Source: Zonotrichia leucophrys gambelii (lineage: Eukaryota; Chordata; Aves; Passeriformes; Passerellidae). Taken from it: DNA of 64,000 nt. This document shows, piece after piece, positions 1-12,935 of this stretch. The notes beneath the pieces were generated by a model. It saw nothing but the letters and a program-made list of their open reading frames with translations, had not been told where the DNA came from and did no database searches. Each line of letters begins with the position of its first letter. Within the stretch, counting starts at the first letter, position 1. The DNA lies in NCBI RefSeq assembly GCF_028769735.1, contig NC_088171.1, positions 125,758,533 to 125,822,532 on the forward strand, written 5' to 3'. Position numbers and translations under genes: made by a program.

Positions 1-58
1 TGGTTTTTTTTTTCTTTTTTTGTTTATTTTGTTTTGTGTTTTTGGGGTTTTTTTTACA
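1..58. repeat. T-rich low-complexity tract
   Basis: The window opens with a stretch made almost only of T with scattered G and C. It is simple low-complexity DNA with no coding or structural signal. It may continue to the left of the window. Confidence 0.8.
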
Positions 59-3000
59 TTCCTGAAATGGGACTAAACCTCCAGTCAAGCCCTCCATCAT
101 CAAAATTTCTTGCTTGTGATTCATATGTTGTAACCCATCATTCTAAGATTTGAAAGCAAATGTTTTAATATCTGGACAAAGTTGTCCACAGATATGTTGG
201 AAAGGTAACCTCCAATATTAGTAAACATATTAAATCTATTCTGGATGTTTTGCTCAGCCAAAGGCTACTCAAACCGTTAGGAAGAGAAAATAAAGGGCTG
301 GAAAATGTGGAATAACTGATTTCTCCACTCTGTGTTTCATTTTTGGCAAAGCACTTATAGGTAGCAATATTTCCTATTTTACATTGGTGAATATGTGCTC
401 TGAAAGAGAGGGAAAATAAGCTTTTTCTTCTGGAATAATACATTAACTTGTTGAGACTAGGGGAGCTGAGCAGTTTAAATAAATAGGCTGTGGTTTCTGT
501 AAGGATGATATTCTCTTATGTACAGCTAGGAGCTTTTAGTTGGTAGAGAGTGACAAAGGAGAGGCTTGAAAATGAATCAAAGGAAATGAATCAAAGGTAG
601 GTTCTGCTCAGGCTGGGCCCGTGTGTGAAGTTGCCTCAGATCAGCCAAAAGGGAGACTGCTCTCCCTGTGTAAGGATGTTGGATTGGTCTAATTAGGAAA
701 GAACACAACGACAAGCAAACAAAATTTTCCTGTGTCCATATTTAACCAAAAATACTAAACAATAAGCTTCTTTTTGTCACTGGAAATATTTTGTTATGAG
801 ATGATGGTTCATCATTGATCTTCACTCTCTGCTGATGGAACAGCTCTCTTGGGAGGCAAATATAATCAATATCTATCTTATCTGTTTGACAAGACAGAAA
901 AAAAATCAAGAAACAGACTTCAGCTTTTGTTTCAATGATTTAAAGCACATTTTCTAACTTTTTATTTGAAAAATCTGTTTGTAAATCCAGTCTAGAAAAA
1001 TGCTGCTTTTATAAGCTTCAGGAACATGTTTCATTTGGAATGAATGAATTATTCCTTGCCAGCAGACAGCTGTAAATACATAAAATGTTCAAGCTTTTTG
1101 AGGCTTGGCTCAAATGCCAGCACAAAATCAATGACAAAAATCAATGTCTTATATGTGCAATACTTTACTTAATCATTAAAAAAAAATATTTCAAGAGCCA
1201 GATCCAGAGCAAATTTTCAGAAATAGCTTAGCTCCTATAGAGTTCTATTGATTTACTCCCATGCTAGATCTGCCCCACTGTGGAAACTAAATTTAATATA
1301 ACTGTATCTTTTAATGTATTTATTTATTAGTGCTGAACATCATTGCATTTTACACCACCACAAATGTGGATTATGTTTGTGGCAAATTTTTACATTCACA
1401 GAATCTGTAATTGTGTGTGACATGGAAGAAAATTGCACTTGACATTTATAAGCTCAGGATTGAGTTTTCCATTCCATTTTGTGTCATTTATAAAAGAAGT
1501 TCATTGCTTAAATTGCACTGATGATTATAACTAGTAATTTGCATGAATGATTAGGATATCTGTTGTGAGTTAGGGATTCTCAACGAAATTTACAGCAAGT
1601 ATGAACTTTCAGAAATTTTCTTTCTATGTTGATGTGATATAGATTGTTTAGATTTATCAAAGTAGCATAAACTACTTAGTATCTTGGTTTAAATATTTTG
1701 TAAGGCTATATTAGGAAACTACAGAACTACTAGTAGACATCACTACTTCTCTTTGCCATTGAAATGCACACAATAAATAGAGTAGACTGTTTAGAAACAG
1801 TTTCTTAAACTTAATTTGATGTGTCCTGTGGTTACCCATCCATACAATTGCAGCATTGGGTTTATTAGGTGGTACAAAAGCTGTACATTGCAGTGCTGGG
1901 TGTGGAATGAACTGCAGAGTAAATTTCCTGCTATAGGTGTAGAGTAGGACTTTCAGAAATTATAATAATAAGAAACTGTGATGCTATTGACTTGACTTGG
2001 TGCTGACTGTGCTCATCATCTCTAAAAACATCAGGAAATAACTCAAAGTTAAAATATGTTACCTTATAAAACCAATTGTGTTTGTATTATTTTGTTAGTA
2101 TTGTTGTACTTTCTCAGTTCCTGACACCATGCATTTGAAAATCTTTACTTAATACTTTATCAAGGTAGTTCCTCTCATTTAGTATCAGTCAGCCCAATCC
2201 TCATGAAAAACATCCATTTAGCTAAGTAGTAATTTTCAGCCAACTAAAAAAAATGCAGACTGCATTGTGTGTGCCTTTTTTCCTTTTTGAAAGACTGTAC
2301 ATTTTTAAGGTAAGTACCCTGACTTTTGCCATCTCTTTAATTTTTATACTGTTTCCTCTGGTTAATAACTAATAGTTCATTTAATTTGTTTTCTATCTGT
2401 GGCACCTCATTTTTTATACATTTCTATAACCTGTATTTAATAACTAGATCTATTATTGTACAGAATAAATTAATTAGATCATACAGCAGTTAATACCATT
2501 GGGCAAGAAAGCTGAAGCAAGATAATTTATTCTGTATAAAAAGGAGTCATGAATCATGGCTGACTGCTGTTTGTGCACAAGTAGCTAATGTGAATTTCCA
2601 TACTTAAAATATAAAGTTATCTTATGATGGTTTTTGTCATATTTTTGAGGAAAAAAATAGTAATATAAGGAAAAATTTGTCTATTCTTCCATTTGCAAAG
2701 CTCATTGATTACATAATGAGACTAATCTCAGGATCAGACGTCACAGGTTAAGGCATAGTCTTTTTGAGGTCTCTTCTGATTCACTTTGATAATTCTGTAA
2801 TTAAATTGAGGTAATGAATAACACAATACATTTTCAGGTTTGTGAAACCTGTTATAGGCAGCCCCTTTAAAATTCAGCATTATATGAGTAGATTATATTT
2901 TATCTGTTATATATTTGTCTATGCTGTTTATTACTCCTTTCTGTCCTTTTGGGATCGCACACTTTTGTAAAAGATTGGAAATACAGAATGTTATCAATGT

Positions 3001-3215
3001 TAGTTTTTTCACTTCATAATAGCAACAATACCAGGCAATATCTCATTCAGGAATTTAAGACAACATTAATTAAATTCTGCCATCAAAAATATGAGTATTT
3101 CTTAGCAAGGAAAAATTAATTTGTGATTAATAAGTACTGAAACTCTCTTATTCAGAAGTTTAGCATTCATGGTAATATCTAATTCTGTTATGCCTTTGAA
3201 CAGGATTACCATGTT
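59..3215. other. AT-rich unique non-coding sequence
   Basis: No gene, RNA or recognisable transposon was seen. The one open frame of note (165-443, minus, 92 codons) has no domain and ordinary composition. A 14-bp unit (AATGAATCAAAGGA) is duplicated in tandem at 571-597. A CRE-like GACGTCA lies at 2737-2743, but a single short motif in 3 kb carries little weight. Confidence 0.6.
571..597. repeat. 14-bp tandem duplication
   Basis: Two adjacent copies of AATGAATCAAAGG(A) at 571-584 and 585-597. This looks like a small slippage-type duplication. Confidence 0.8.
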
Positions 3216-3218
3216 ATG

Positions 3219-3243
3219 AAATAAATAAATAAATAAATAAATA
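3219..3243. repeat. (AAAT)n microsatellite
   Basis: About six uninterrupted AAAT units. It is a simple tetranucleotide repeat, common in vertebrate AT-rich DNA and likely length-variable. Confidence 0.9.
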
Positions 3244-6110
3244 TAATTGACAGGTCTTTTTTTGCTATTTATATTTAAATCTTGTAGTATAGTTATAGGG
3301 TTTTTTGAAGTAATGGAACTTCATTCATTAATGTTATGCTTGCATTCATTGTAGGGGTAATAGTTTCTTTATGGTTATCTAATGAAGATTATACAGTGAC
3401 TGGAAATTACCCTTAAAAATGGAGAATATCCAGAGACCACTTTTAAAACTGAGGAAGAAATGTAATACCAGTCATTAGAAAACATTTGCTTCATACCTGG
3501 CATTCATTCACAACAGTTGTGTGTGACATTTGTGTAAAAGGGCGTATAGTTATCTTCACACTCCTTGAAGAGTTTCTCTGTGCCAGAGGGCTGTTCAAAA
3601 ATTCCTTTTGCTGCCAGTAGCCAAGGAGTTATTACCACATTTGGAAACTGCCAGGAAAGCTGGGCCCTGTCCTATTTCCCCTGGCCATTCTTTGTACTAC
3701 TTGTGGGAGAGGGAAATTGTGTCCCCCAGTGCAGCAGCTCAGCATCACTGCGGGATCTCTGCACGCTGTGCTCATCACCCCTGCACCCTCATCCTGCTTT
3801 CTGCTGCTGCGAGGCAGCTGCACTGCTCAGGAGCCTGCCTGGTGGGTGATGGTGAACACTTATTCACAGCTGTAAAACAGGCCTTGTAGAGACACGTGTT
3901 AGACATGACAGAAAGAGAGAGAGAAAGAGTAAATCCTCATTCTGGTTTAGTTAAAGGAAGGCTTTTTGTTGTCATCTGAGAGCCCATGGTTTTTGGCTGC
4001 ATGGCAATGATCCTCCTGCCTGAAGCTGCTTCTTTTCTAGACAGACTTATACCAGGATCAGTATGTGCAACAAGAAATCCACTGGCCAAATTGATTTTTC
4101 TTATGCCAAACTAAAGTAAACAAGAATGGCCATAACTCTTACAAAGTAGAATTTTGGTAATGACATCATGTGTCAAGATTAATTGCTACAGCTGTCTGGA
4201 CGTGGCTCTGTATAGAAGGAACATTTTTCACATTAGCTGTTCTGAGGTAATTGCATTCTTCTTACAGCTATAAAGATTTGCATTGTCTTGCTCACATCTG
4301 TGTTTTCTGAAGCACAGCATTCTTATGTTCTTCTAAGAACTGGTGCAGCAATACAGCATTGCATTTCAGTAGTTGAGAAAGATGAGTCTCAAGCCTTACT
4401 AGAGTGAAATTCCCTTTACTTTTACATAGTGATTTGACTGATGTATGGAATAACCTGTATTTGATGAAACTGCTCTTCAGGAGGGAGTGAGTCAGACTGC
4501 ACAGTGGATTTTTTGGCCATAAAGTCAGCTTGATGAAGGCAAGGTAAGGTGACAGATTGAACGGCACAACCAAATCTATTATTAATATTGCTTTTCTGGT
4601 TCAGAATACAAGTCCAGTAAAGACAACAAATGCTTTGATTCGAGTAGTTCTGCCATAATCCCTATTTTAAGAGGTGAGGTAAAGTGATTTTCCTTCTCTC
4701 TAGGAGGTAAGAAGGCCATGTCTGCTAAGGCTGTGTGCAAAAGACTGAATGTCATCTCTGAGAAAGTAGGCAGGAGTCAAGTAAATTTGCCAAATATGCT
4801 CAAATTAGAGCTGTCATTTGTCTTTGACTGAACAGATGGAAGTAGAGAATGAAGACCATAGCCTTCAAATGTCATTGGGAAAAAAAATCAGCTAGAAACA
4901 TAAAGCCCATCTAGGAAAAGAACCACCATGAGAGGCCTAGGCTTCATATTTGTTTAAAATTGGAGGACTGATCAGACAACAGTTCCAGGTGGACCTCATA
5001 CATGTATGTTACTGATGAAAGGTAATTTTCACAGTACAAGTATTTTATGACTAAGAAAAAATTGCTAGTATTTTTTCATAAGTGACTAAACTCTGATGTG
5101 GGAAAAGAATTCATGACAGCAGTAGAATATTCCAGTACATCATATTTCATTTTAATGAAATTAAAACAATGAGTTAAGGTAACTGACGCTGTAATTTCTT
5201 TCATTATTTTGGGGTTTTTTGACATATTTTCTTCCTTTGAGATTACACACAAGGTTTGAATTGAGTTCACAAGCAATTAGGTATGTCAGGTTTTGTACAT
5301 ACTTTCTCTAAGACATCTGAACCCATATTTTCCTCTTAATATTTTCATTACAATCAAATCAGGATAGTATCCAGACATGCAGATTGTCCAAAAATAATGT
5401 ATATTTTTAAATATTAAAATTGCTGTGGAAGCTAATATATACATCAAGTACAAGGCTGGAAAAAACATAGGACATAGTAAAAAGAATAATAAAGAAGACA
5501 AGGAATTTGCAAATGCACATGGCAGGTGTGTCAAATTGGGAAGTATTGTGCTGCAGGGAGTTCTGAAGCTTTTATGGAAATGGTCCTGAGATTTTTTTTT
5601 GTATGATAATTCCACTATTGATATTGGTAAATATTGTGAGTGTGCTTGTGAAATTTGCTGATATAGGCAAAACAATTAATAATAGAAAGGAGGAGTGGGG
5701 CATTATAGAGGAGATGATGAATAATGAGTGTGGTAATTGAAAGGCAGTTAAATATTAGGTGAGGGTCACTTATTAACATGTTTTCTGCTTTAAGATCTCT
5801 TCCATTCCTGCATATTTTTGCTTTTATTAATATTGGATAGTCTATATTTTGTTTTGTCAGTGGTTAATTTTTAGCAGTTTTCCACATCACATCCATTAGA
5901 CAAACTGTTTTTTAACACAACTGAAAAATGGTGAAATAATTTTTTTCATTAAAAATAACTTCAAAACAGGATTACCTTAAACATGAGAAAAGTATTACTC
6001 ACTGAATTGTAAACCCCTAAATGCAAAAATTTATAATGAAAGCTGAAAAATATTTCAGCTTTTATAACACCAGCAGCCAACCTAAAAGGAGTTGAATCAT
6101 CTAAAACAGA
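3244..6110. other. Unique non-coding sequence, nothing recognised
   Basis: No gene or named repeat was seen. Open frames at 3565-3849 (plus) and 5286-5675 (minus, 129 codons) show no domain, no convincing splice context and no family resemblance. A short GA-rich run lies near 3911-3930. The patch at 3700-3850 is somewhat richer in G and C than its surroundings. Confidence 0.6.
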
Positions 6111-6117
6111 TGCTGCC

Positions 6118-6240
6118 TAGTGATGGAAGATAGATTGGCCTGTGAGCCTGAATAAACTTTGTCTCTAATTAGTATGCAAATCTCGCCTGCTCCAGGGCTC
6201 TTCCTCTTTCAAAAATTATGATCTATTTAGTTTTTCTGTG
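6118..6240. promoter_or_regulatory. Possible conserved non-coding block with octamer site
   Basis: A perfect octamer ATGCAAAT (6174-6181) directly follows a TAATTAG homeodomain core (6166-6172). The pair resembles combined POU/homeodomain sites in developmental enhancers. Sequence complexity is higher than in the surrounding AT-rich DNA and there are no simple repeats. The regulatory role is inferred from motif content only; conservation cannot be measured here. Confidence 0.25.
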
Positions 6241-6244
6241 TTTT

Positions 6245-8820
6245 CTGGTGAATAATCTCACCCAGGAGGTTTCTTTTGCATTCCAATTTTCTTCATACCT
6301 GTAATTTTTAAAGTATGCTGTACTCTTCTATGTCAATATTTTCTTCAAAGCATCAAGATGAGAAATGTTACCATTTTGAAAATTAATAGAAAAAAGTCTG
6401 AAATGATTGGAGAAATTTAATAATAAAAATACTTTTGCTTAATCTTGTAGGGTAAAATTCTCTTTTGCACTGCATGCTTATACATATCTAAAATTTATAT
6501 AAAAATTACAATGCGTAGTATAGAAGTTGAATATAAATTTCATTCTTCTGGTAAGTATTTGATTTGATAGCAGAATATTTAATAACAGAATGTTAAATAA
6601 AATACAAAAATGCCTTTATAATTTGATCCTAGACTATTAAAAATAGTGATGGTTTTCAACAAAGTGGGAGACCACTTAGTCAATATCACTGTCATAAACC
6701 ACATCAGCATGTCATGAAGTATAGGCTTCTAAATATCTTTAAACTTCTGAAACTCATATCCTGTTCCTCTTCCCTTCCTTTTTTCCTGAGACCATTCCCT
6801 GTGTCAGCATGGAACTTAAATGTAGGATCTAAGCAGCTGGACTTGGTTCAGGATGTGGATCTTTTGAGGGATATATTCATATCATCCACCTTCAGACAGC
6901 ACCTTTCAGGACTCTGCCTTCTAAATAAGCACCCTTTTTTCTGCTCTCTAGATAGGAAAGTTAGTTTCCTAGGTCTTAATGGCCAAAATCATCATCTGAC
7001 ACCCTTGCACTATGCAAATAAGTGCCTGGGGCTGAATGCATGTGCAGTACACACTCATCTGCACAGACACATGATCAGTACCTGTCATGGCAATTCCTGC
7101 ACTTTTAGAGGGCTCTCCAAGTGCAATGAAAAACAAGAATGTACTTTAAACTGTATATATTTAATGGTGTAAGATATTTTCTCTGAAATGCATGAAGGGA
7201 TTTAGCTACTCTTGTTCCATATGTGTAATTCATCTTTGGTGGCCTTGAAATAATAAAAAAGGAATTAAATACACCTGTATTTTATTTTCCATCTATGTGA
7301 AGGAGGCGTCCTTGGATAAGTCACATAGATGTAGACCCTGAAAAGTTTTCAAAGGCTCCATTTAATTCCAAAGGCATCTTTAAAGGTTTGGGCTTTAATC
7401 TTCCTAGCCTTTCATTTCCTTAGCTTTAAGATGAAAATGTTACTATGCACATATCTCTGCAGCCCTTTGGAGACTCTTGGATGAAAGGTCCTGTAAAACT
7501 GTAAACCATGTTTTTATTATTTTCTTATTAGCCACTAAAGAGAATTTTGCATGGAATATATAAGCATTTTGAACTACAGGGGTTTGCAGAGTTTATCAGA
7601 ATCAAGAAATTTTCCCTACATATTTATGTAACTATTATAAAATAAAAGCACCAAACATAAATAATACATGAAAGTATTTAAACTTTTTCCCCACAGTTTT
7701 CTTATTATTTGATCTGATTCGATGGACAGCACTATTGAAGCTCTTCTGAGAAATGTCTCATTCTCCCAGGAAAGGTGCTTCTCACAAAAAAGTAACTATA
7801 GGAAAATGCTTTAGCTTTAGGGAGTCACCTGATTCTAGTTCAGCACTCAGAGGTGGAACCAGGAATCTTGTTTGCTAAAGACAATTAACAGAATTACAGG
7901 TGCCAAACTACAAAATTGCTTGAGACAGAGAAAGTAACAGGTCAAAGAGAAGCTATAAGCCCAAATAATCAAGAAGGAGGAAGTTCATCTTCATTTCTGG
8001 AACCATCACTGTGACTTTGTTTTGGAGCATAAAAATGCACAGAAATGGATGGAAACTTTGTTTTTAAGCAACATATAAGTGTGAAAAAATCAGTCTGTGC
8101 TCTTCAGTGGCAGCCAGGTAGATGGCAGGTCCTTGGCAGATGTAATGCACTGCCTGAGGCAGTCCAGAGCCTTGTGTGCTACCCTGGGGGCTCCTCCTGC
8201 TTCTGGTTGCACAAGTCCCTGCTGTGAGATGGGAGAAACAAATCTCTTCCACTATCTTGCTTGCAGATTATCTCTGTGCAGCCTATTTACAGGGCCATTT
8301 TCCTGCTGTGCTCACCAGAAGACAAAGCCAAATTTGAATCGGAAAGTTCTAGTTCATCAAGTCTTATTTTAAATACTTGGGTCTCTACCTTCATTTCAAA
8401 GCCTTTCTCGGGCATGTTCAATAGCTCTTCAGAGAAAACAAGGCTTTCTCAGGCTTTTATTTCAGTTAAGCTAAGATAAATTCCTTGTCCAACAAATGTT
8501 AGAATTAACATGAATCCCACCCAGCTCAGAAACAGTGCACAACCCAGTCTGAATACTGAGACTGGAAAAAGTCATGCTGCAAGCAAACATATTCACATAT
8601 GCTGATATACTTCAACTGAGCTGCCTAAAAGTGCTTTGCAAGCTCCTATTTTATCATGGGGTGAAACTCAAACATTTAATATGAGACAGTGTCAATTTTA
8701 GTATTTTAGTAGATACATTGAAATTTATGTGAGAATTATGATGTCTAGAAGGAGAAACACCTCTTTCAGTAAGAGAGAAAAAATGCCTCTGCTATGCTCA
8801 AAGAGGTGGAAACTCCCACT
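6245..8820. other. Unique non-coding sequence, no supported gene
   Basis: The longest open frame here (6714-7172, plus, 152 codons) begins with a hydrophobic stretch but has no recognised domain or family likeness, and AATAAA-like sequence downstream is expected by chance in such AT-rich DNA. The patch at 8090-8240 is GC-richer, with several short overlapping frames on both strands and no consistent reading. Confidence 0.55.
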
Positions 8821-8821
8821 A

Positions 8822-8887
8822 GATTCAACTCTTGGTTGAATCCTTCTGGTTAATCTGGTTAATCTTAACTCTTGGTTAATCCTTCTG
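8822..8887. repeat. Short duplicated segment with foldback
   Basis: AACTCTTGGTTGAATCCTTC (8827-8846) recurs with one base missing as AACTCTTGGTTAATCCTTC (8867-8885), a 40-bp offset. Between them GGTTAATCT is repeated in tandem. The left end also folds: GATTCAAC (8822-8829) pairs with GTTGAATC (8835-8842) across a five-base loop. It looks like local slippage and template switching. Confidence 0.75.
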
Positions 8888-8889
8888 AC

Positions 8890-10740
8890 TGTCAGGGTAC
8901 TATTGTAAAAATACCAATTTAATATAGGAAGTTATAAATTTTAAAAATTAATTTCTGGAAAAAAATGCTAAATCTTCCCAAATCTCACCCTTTATGGGGC
9001 ATTTTGAAGAGGTTGATAATTTTAATCTTTTTGTTTCCTTGTTTAGTCCTGTGTACCTGTTTGACAAATTATTTGCATTATGGTAGTCTTTTATACAAAA
9101 AAAAAAGGCTTATAACATCAGATTGGGGCAATGTGGATTTAAGGAAATCTAAAGGAAAATTAACAAGAACATTTCTCTGAAGCTCTAGGAATAGTTTGCA
9201 CCATAATGCAGTAGAAGTTTCAATGTGTAATCAGGAATAAAAAAAAAGGGACTGAAGTAAATTTACTTCTTAAGTTTATGATGAGAAAATAATATTCAAG
9301 AGAATGCAACAAATTACTTTTTCAGTTCATTATTACAAGTATATCTAAGAACTTCACATTATTGGTTATAATTCTGACTCAGCAGATTAGGGTCAGTATA
9401 TTACCTCTGAAACCTTGCTAACAGAAATGAGGTACTTTGTACTTTGCTTCTTCCATTCCAGACTTCTTTTTTCTCCTATTCCTTTCCAAAGGATCAAGCT
9501 CAGAAGGAATGATGAGGTGACCACACAATCCTGGCAGATTTCTATTTCTTTCCCTCTGTCTCGCACAGATCACTGAGAGAGAGCTGCTCTTGAGGCAGGT
9601 TTCTCAGGCAAATATGAGACCAGGGCAGGTGTTAGCAGACCAGACAGTGATGCATACATTTTTTTCTATTATTATTCCTTTCTTTTAAATACATTTTTTT
9701 GTCATGAAACAGGCTTCTTTGACTTCAGGTAACAATATATTCTATATAGTGAGCCAAGCCCTCATCATATTTAAAGGTGCACAATGAGTAGGGTGAGTTT
9801 AACCCACATTTTGTACTTTTTTAATCTTAATTAATTTTCTATAGACAGGGAAAAAAGAGTGAAATCCTTTTTTAAAACTGAAATTTCTGAATTTTCCAGT
9901 CATTTTTGTGGAGCAATAAAATGGAAAGAAGAATTAAAATGCTTATAGGGAATGTTTATTAGAGTTACTTATATTCAGGAAGAAATCAAAGCTAAGGATA
10001 TTATATGATGCAAAAGGAATGAGACAAAGTAGCAGGCTTTGGTACTTAGATATTTTTCAATTCACTTAATAAAAATCGGAATAGAAAGGTTGTTGCCTTA
10101 GAGGGTTAATACAACTCCTTGAAAATTGCATTGAAAAATTGTCACTCTGACAGAGTTTCAAAGCACATCATCCTTTCTGCTGCAACACACACCTGTTCCC
10201 CATTTGTTCCTAGCAAAGTCAGAAGGAGACCTGAGCATCACATGAATCTTATTTCTGTCAGCTAAAGGTACTATGTGAAGATACAGAAGCAATTTTATCC
10301 GAAGGATATCACAGTTTCTGCTCTAATGAAAACATTTGCCAAAAGCCTTGCAAGCCCTATACTTTTCCAGTTTGGGAAATATTGACTTGAATATAAAAAT
10401 TTAAATTCTCAATTAAGTTCTCTTTAAAAAAGTCTCTAATTATATTTTCGTAAGCAATGTCTTGACCTAATTTGCTTGAAATGCTTTCCCTGTGTACTCC
10501 TTGTTTTAGATAAACAACCAAAAAAACCTGGCACATATTTTAGCTTAATTCTTTTTCATTCTAGCCAAGTTCATCTCTATGACACAAAACTGTTGAACAA
10601 AGAAGCATCATTTTCAGATATTCACAGGGGAAGAAAATGTTGTTTTCCTTGTGCAGGCTTCTTTTTTGGGTTTTTGTTGGGCTTTTTGATGTTCTGGTTT
10701 GCTGTACAGTTATAATCTCTCCTGCTTTGTAGGGTGTGTG
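8890..10740. other. Unique AT-rich non-coding sequence
   Basis: Nothing recognisable was found. Small frames at 8965-9180 and 10476-10715 (plus) are hydrophobic or lysine-rich and resemble chance open frames. Short A runs occur near 9100 and 9238-9248. Confidence 0.55.
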
Positions 10741-10744
10741 TAAT

Positions 10745-10935
10745 AAATGGGGTTTGAAATTCCTTAAACACTTTAGCTCCGCTTCAGCTATTAATCTCAG
10801 CAGCCATTTATTGGTTTGTATTCTGCAAAGCAATGGAGATTATCCTTTAATTAATTCCATTGAGGGGTTCGGCTGCCATCATCAACCACAATATGGTTTC
10901 ATAAATTAATCTTGTTGGGTAAGTATAATGCAATC
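10745..10935. promoter_or_regulatory. Candidate conserved non-coding element (homeodomain-rich)
   Basis: The block is dense in homeodomain-type cores: TATTAATC (10789-10796), TTTAATTAATTCC (10846-10858) and ATAAATTAATC (10900-10910). These sit in balanced, non-repetitive sequence, unlike the simple AT-rich DNA on both sides. This texture is typical of deeply conserved developmental enhancers in vertebrate gene deserts. A GTAAGT donor-like string follows at 10919-10924. One short frame stays open across most of the block, but it matches no known protein and ends before that string, so a non-coding element is preferred. Confidence 0.35.
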
Positions 10936-10939
10936 TATT

Positions 10940-12305
10940 ATAACATTTATATTAAAATGCAAGCAATAATACTAGAAATCCTGTGCAATGAAAAGATATA
11001 TATATGTGTGTATTTCCCAAATGCATTAATTAGTATTAAATGAGTATAATAATTTTAGTGATTAGCATAATACATTTTCATATTTTCAAACCATTTTATA
11101 TATATTTCAGAATTCAACAGCAAATAAAAAGATAATATTTTCTTAACTTCTACATAGATAGCTGTCTAAAAAATTATGAAACTACATCTCACATCTAGGT
11201 ATATTAAAAATATATTGTGGATCTTCAGAACTCTACTTGAGATCTAACTTTCTCACCAATTTGTACAATTGTAGCTAATCAGTTATAATAATGAATCTTT
11301 GTATATGTGAACATTTTGATATCACCAGTATGTTAGGGAAAGCATGAAATACTGCCTAAAATATTTACTAATGTTTTGATCTCAGGAAACTCAAAATTCT
11401 TGGCATGGGGACCTTTTCTGCAACAGGACTGATTGTATTAAAAGACTGGTTAAGTGGGGTGTTTTCTCTAGCATGACACGAAGCTCAGCTTAGCTGTTGC
11501 TTTGGTCCGAAACTAATTTGTGTGCTGATAACGTTGGTGTCAACACATGTTTGACTTCCAGGACAATTCTGGAAAATTTACTTTCTTTGATCCTGTTAAG
11601 ATTTTAGGCATACCTAAACTTTAATGGAGGCAGCAGAAACAAGTGGGGAGGTAAGATGGCTCTTTCACACTCACACAGGCTAAAGTCAGGAGATGGGCGG
11701 ATCTCAAATTTCAGATTAGTTCAAGCTGGTACAATAAGGTATCATTATCAATGATGCTCTTTTCCTAAGAACTGCTTCCAGTAGGATTTCTTTATGCTAA
11801 GAAATTAACAAGAGTGTGTGCTCTCTCTAAAAGTCATCTAGCCTTATTATTTAAGTGAATTAATTAATTAGAATCCTCCAGATAATCTGCAGAAATAGCT
11901 TTATTAAACACCTGAGCACAGTACGATACTGCAAACCTCTTTGTGGAGTCGATGAAAATCCTAATATTTCATTGATTTCAGCAAAGAAATGCAGAGTTTA
12001 AAATGGAAAAGTTTTCTATACTAATTTTAGCTTTTTGGTTATACAAATCAGAGATGATGAGCTGTTTTTCATCTTTATAGATAGACATATATGTGATTAA
12101 ATAACTAGTAATTTGTGGTATGACTCCAATATATGTTTACTTTTGGCATTGTAGGTCCAGTATATCAATCAAGTTGTTCAAGGACAGAAGCAGAGTTCTG
12201 TGTTTGCTGAAATTTTATTAAACATGCTGCTTTGAGAATTTCTAGTGGATAGCAATAGAAATTGCAACTGCTCAGTGTCCCATAGAAGCTCACATAACAC
12301 TGTAT
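10940..12305. other. Unique AT-rich non-coding sequence
   Basis: No gene or interspersed repeat was recognised. There is a short alternating AT/GT run near 10996-11012 and an AATT-type run near 11859-11870. The rest is ordinary AT-rich sequence. Confidence 0.55.
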
Positions 12306-12309
12306 GGCC

Positions 12310-12660
12310 TGGAAGCTTAAATCATCACTCAGGGCTGGCGTGAAAACAGACTCAGATCAGCGACCCAGGCTCTCCCCTGCACTCTGTTGTCACTGATGTG
12401 GGTATGCTGTGAACAGCCTTGCACTGTGGCAGCCAAATCCTGTTCTAGTGAAAGCAGCCCTGGGAAGGCCCGTGTGTGCCTAAGCAGCCAGCAGCAGAGG
12501 CAGGGTGCGGCCAGAACAGGCTGTTTCAATGCAAGCCAGCCAGCAAGAGCTGCCACTCATGTTGGCTCAGGAGCTGATAATACAGCAGTCACCACCCTGG
12601 CTCACTTAGCAGGAGATCCAGGGCATGAGGTTTTTCCCAAAAGCAGAGCTGTGGTTCCAC
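12310..12660. other. GC-richer block beside a CR1 end
   Basis: This patch is clearly richer in G and C than its flanks and abuts the CR1 fragment that begins at 12665. Overlapping short frames are open on both strands (12387-12698 plus, 12329-12556 minus), as expected of GC-rich non-coding DNA, and neither shows a domain. It could be an old unrecognised repeat or a regulatory patch. Confidence 0.3.
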
Positions 12661-12664
12661 TCCT

Positions 12665-12935
12665 TCACACAATCAATCAGGTTGTAAAAGACCTCTGAGA
12701 TCATTGGGTCCAACCGATGACTGATCGCCACAATATCAACTAGACCACGTCACTGAGTGCCACGTCCAGTCTTTCCTTAAACACCTACAGGGACGGTGAC
12801 TCCACCACCTCCCTGGGCAGCCCAGTCCCATGTCTAATCCCCTTTTCTGTGAAAAAATTCTTCCTAATGATCAACCTAAGCATCCCCCAGTGCAGCTTAA
12901 GACTATATCCTCTTGTTCTGTCACTGGTCGCCTTC
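12665..12935 (-). mobile_element. CR1 LINE 3' end fragment
   Basis: Read on the minus strand, this is the 3' terminal region of an avian CR1 non-LTR retrotransposon. The plus strand begins with an AATCAATCAGGTTG-type terminus, then runs through the stretch around GAGATCATTGGGTCCAACC and the conserved CTCCACCACCTCCCTGGGC (12803-12821), followed by TTCTTCCTAATGATCAACC. It is 5'-truncated, as most CR1 copies are, and has many substitutions, so it is old. It carries no intact reverse transcriptase and is not mobile. Assignment is from the remembered family consensus; the subfamily is uncertain. Confidence 0.88.

Noticed and set aside
2737..2743. CRE-like GACGTCA as a promoter element
   Set aside because: A single 7-base match in AT-rich DNA with no accompanying promoter features.
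5286..5675. 129-codon minus-strand frame
   Set aside because: Membrane-like by composition only; T-rich DNA gives hydrophobic residues. No homologue was recognised.
6714..7172. 152-codon plus-strand frame with a hydrophobic start, followed by an AATAAA-like string
   Set aside because: No family likeness and no clear signal-peptide cleavage pattern. AATAAA is common by chance here.
10801..10924. Possible exon ending at a GTAAGT donor-like string
   Set aside because: One frame stays open for most of the block but hits a stop just before the string, and it resembles no known protein. A CNE is more likely.
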